Source: Diploptera punctata (lineage: Eukaryota; Arthropoda; Insecta; Blattodea; Blaberidae). Taken from it: a stretch of 64,000 nt of DNA. Positions 62,966 to 64,000 of this stretch are shown here, one piece after another (position 1 is the first letter of the stretch; the number at the start of each line of letters is the position of its first letter). Under the pieces are notes generated by a model. It did no database searches, was not told where the DNA came from, and was given only the letters and a program-made list of their open reading frames with translations. Where the stretch lies: positions 186,001 to 250,000 of the forward strand of contig JASPKZ010010277.1 of NCBI GenBank assembly GCA_030220185.1, in the 5' to 3' direction. Made by a program: the position numbers and the translations under genes.

Positions 62966-63648
62966 GTGAAATCAAAGATGATATGAACAACGTTAAAGTC
63001 GTGATGCATTGTAAGAGAAATAACATTACGTTTAGAATATGTGGCCTGTAATTTTTTATTTCACACAGCAGACCCTAAGGTCTGATCAGGCCTAGTTCCA
63101 TTGTCGATTTATATAATAAATGTATGAGCGTTAGCATGATTTAGGACCTATTTCAACTGTTAAACAAACGACTAACCATTAATTTGTCTGTTAGCGCTAT
63201 TTTTTGTGTTTTACTAACCAGCCGGGGATTCTTTACAACATGTGGCGCGAAAAAAAATATTCTAAGCTCCAGTCATACACCATGCGCATGCGCCAACAAA
63301 CGAGAAGCTATTTACATTATGGAATCACGGGATGCAGCCAACATATACACGATATGTAACGAATCTAAAAGCTAACCTAACGCAATTTAAGTACTCTAAC
63401 CTCTGAAAGACCAACCTAAAAGCTAATCTAACGCAATTTAAGCACTCAAATATGCGCAAGAATGCAATGCCTAAAACATTAAGTTTTGAAATTCTGAAGT
63501 ATATATGCACAGTTAATTAGTACGTACTCTGTGTTGGCTGCACTGGAACATGACTTTATTGTTGCATAGAATATTCGTTAAAGTCAATATGGCTGCTACA
63601 TCTTCATGCTATGTGTGCAGTTAAATATCATAGAAAAATATATTGAAA
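62966..63648. other. Unassigned interval with CpG-containing, promoter-like motifs
   Basis: Holds a palindromic TGCGCATGCGC (63283-63293), two ~32-bp direct repeats CTAAAAGCTAACCTAACGCA... (63365-63396 and 63416-63447), and GTCAATATGGCTGCTAC (63583-63599). No gene is visible before the dispersed repeat at 63649. Confidence 0.4.
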
Positions 63649-63990
63649 CTAGCGGACCCGGCAAATGTTGTCCTGCTCGAACGTTCAATTCTCCTGTCAT
63701 GCCCGGACGTTAAAAATATGTTATAATTTTTTACTATAAAATTCACTAATTAATAAGTTTGCAGGAAAATTCCTCACTGCCGTCTGTTCTGGCTCAAGAA
63801 GCGTGCATGATAACGTCACATTGTTATCACGGAAAACATGTCGATAATGCAGATGGCTACACATCTGACATAAATAATTCTAAAACCCAATCGCAGCGCC
63901 ACCTACCAAGTCCAATTGTGAATCTAAACCATCCAGGGACCCACTCAAACACACACAAACATTTCATAAAAATTGGTCCAGTCGTTTAGG
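63649..63990 (+). repeat. Dispersed repeat E
   Basis: Starts CTAGCGGACCCGGCAAATGTTGTCCTGCTCG and includes CAGCGCCACCTACCAAGTCC and AACCATCCAGGGACCCACTC, then TTCATAAAAATTGGTCCAGT. Collinear with the reverse complement of 21528-21868. Confidence 0.75.
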
Positions 63991-64000
63991 CATTTTTTAA

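Noticed and set aside
62379..63026. 215-codon minus-strand frame
   Set aside because: Chimera of LINE-F antisense, an ATT array, a LINE-F motif and a mariner end; not a gene.

Overview
This window reads as intergenic DNA from a large, AT-rich, repeat-dense insect genome. A polyneopteran, plausibly a cockroach, is my guess from the style of its non-LTR retrotransposons and tRNA-derived SINEs; no host gene confirms it. I found no intact cellular protein-coding gene and no bona fide structural RNA gene. Nearly every longer open frame is a decayed reverse-transcriptase tail, a transposase remnant, a gag-like frame, or microsatellite translation.

Layout. 0-6 kb: LINE fragments and a Penelope-like element (PLE, GIY-YIG endonuclease) split by a LINE with an 8-bp target duplication, followed by LTR-like direct repeats. 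6-11.5 kb: CR1-like and other LINE tails, a minisatellite and SINEs. 11.9-19.3 kb: a direct tandem duplication of a ~3.68-kb block containing SINEs, a CR1 insertion, a LINE tail and tRNA-like palindromes. 19.5-28.4 kb: inverted SINE pair, nested CR1/LINE/SINE insertions, a SINE inside a SINE, and an unoccupied paralogue of the CR1 insertion site in a coding-like repeat. 28.8-34.5 kb: CTAT array, 166-bp repeats, a foldback, a Tc1/mariner-like TIR element and palindromic TWA-flanked MITEs. 34.5-42.3 kb: LINE tails, an unclassified TIR element carrying a SINE, and a second copy of the Tc1/mariner-like element. 42.4-48.5 kb: an LTR retrotransposon with ~1.07-kb LTRs, a gag-like frame and no visible pol, itself inserted in a dispersed repeat. 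48.5-52.1 kb: repeats, LINEs and a foldback. 52.1-55.85 kb: 13 near-identical 287-bp tandem units. 56-64 kb: the longest reverse-transcriptase copy, MITE, tRNA-like SINE, a ~760-bp foldback, and a mariner nested in a LINE.

The coherent story is layered transposition. Target-site duplications and filled/empty site comparisons let relative ages be ordered at several places. Family labels used below (LINE-A, SINE-1, repeat K and so on) are local to this window, and clade assignments are from remembered motifs, not from database searches. Repeat boundaries are generally good to about 5-30 bases unless a target duplication fixes them.
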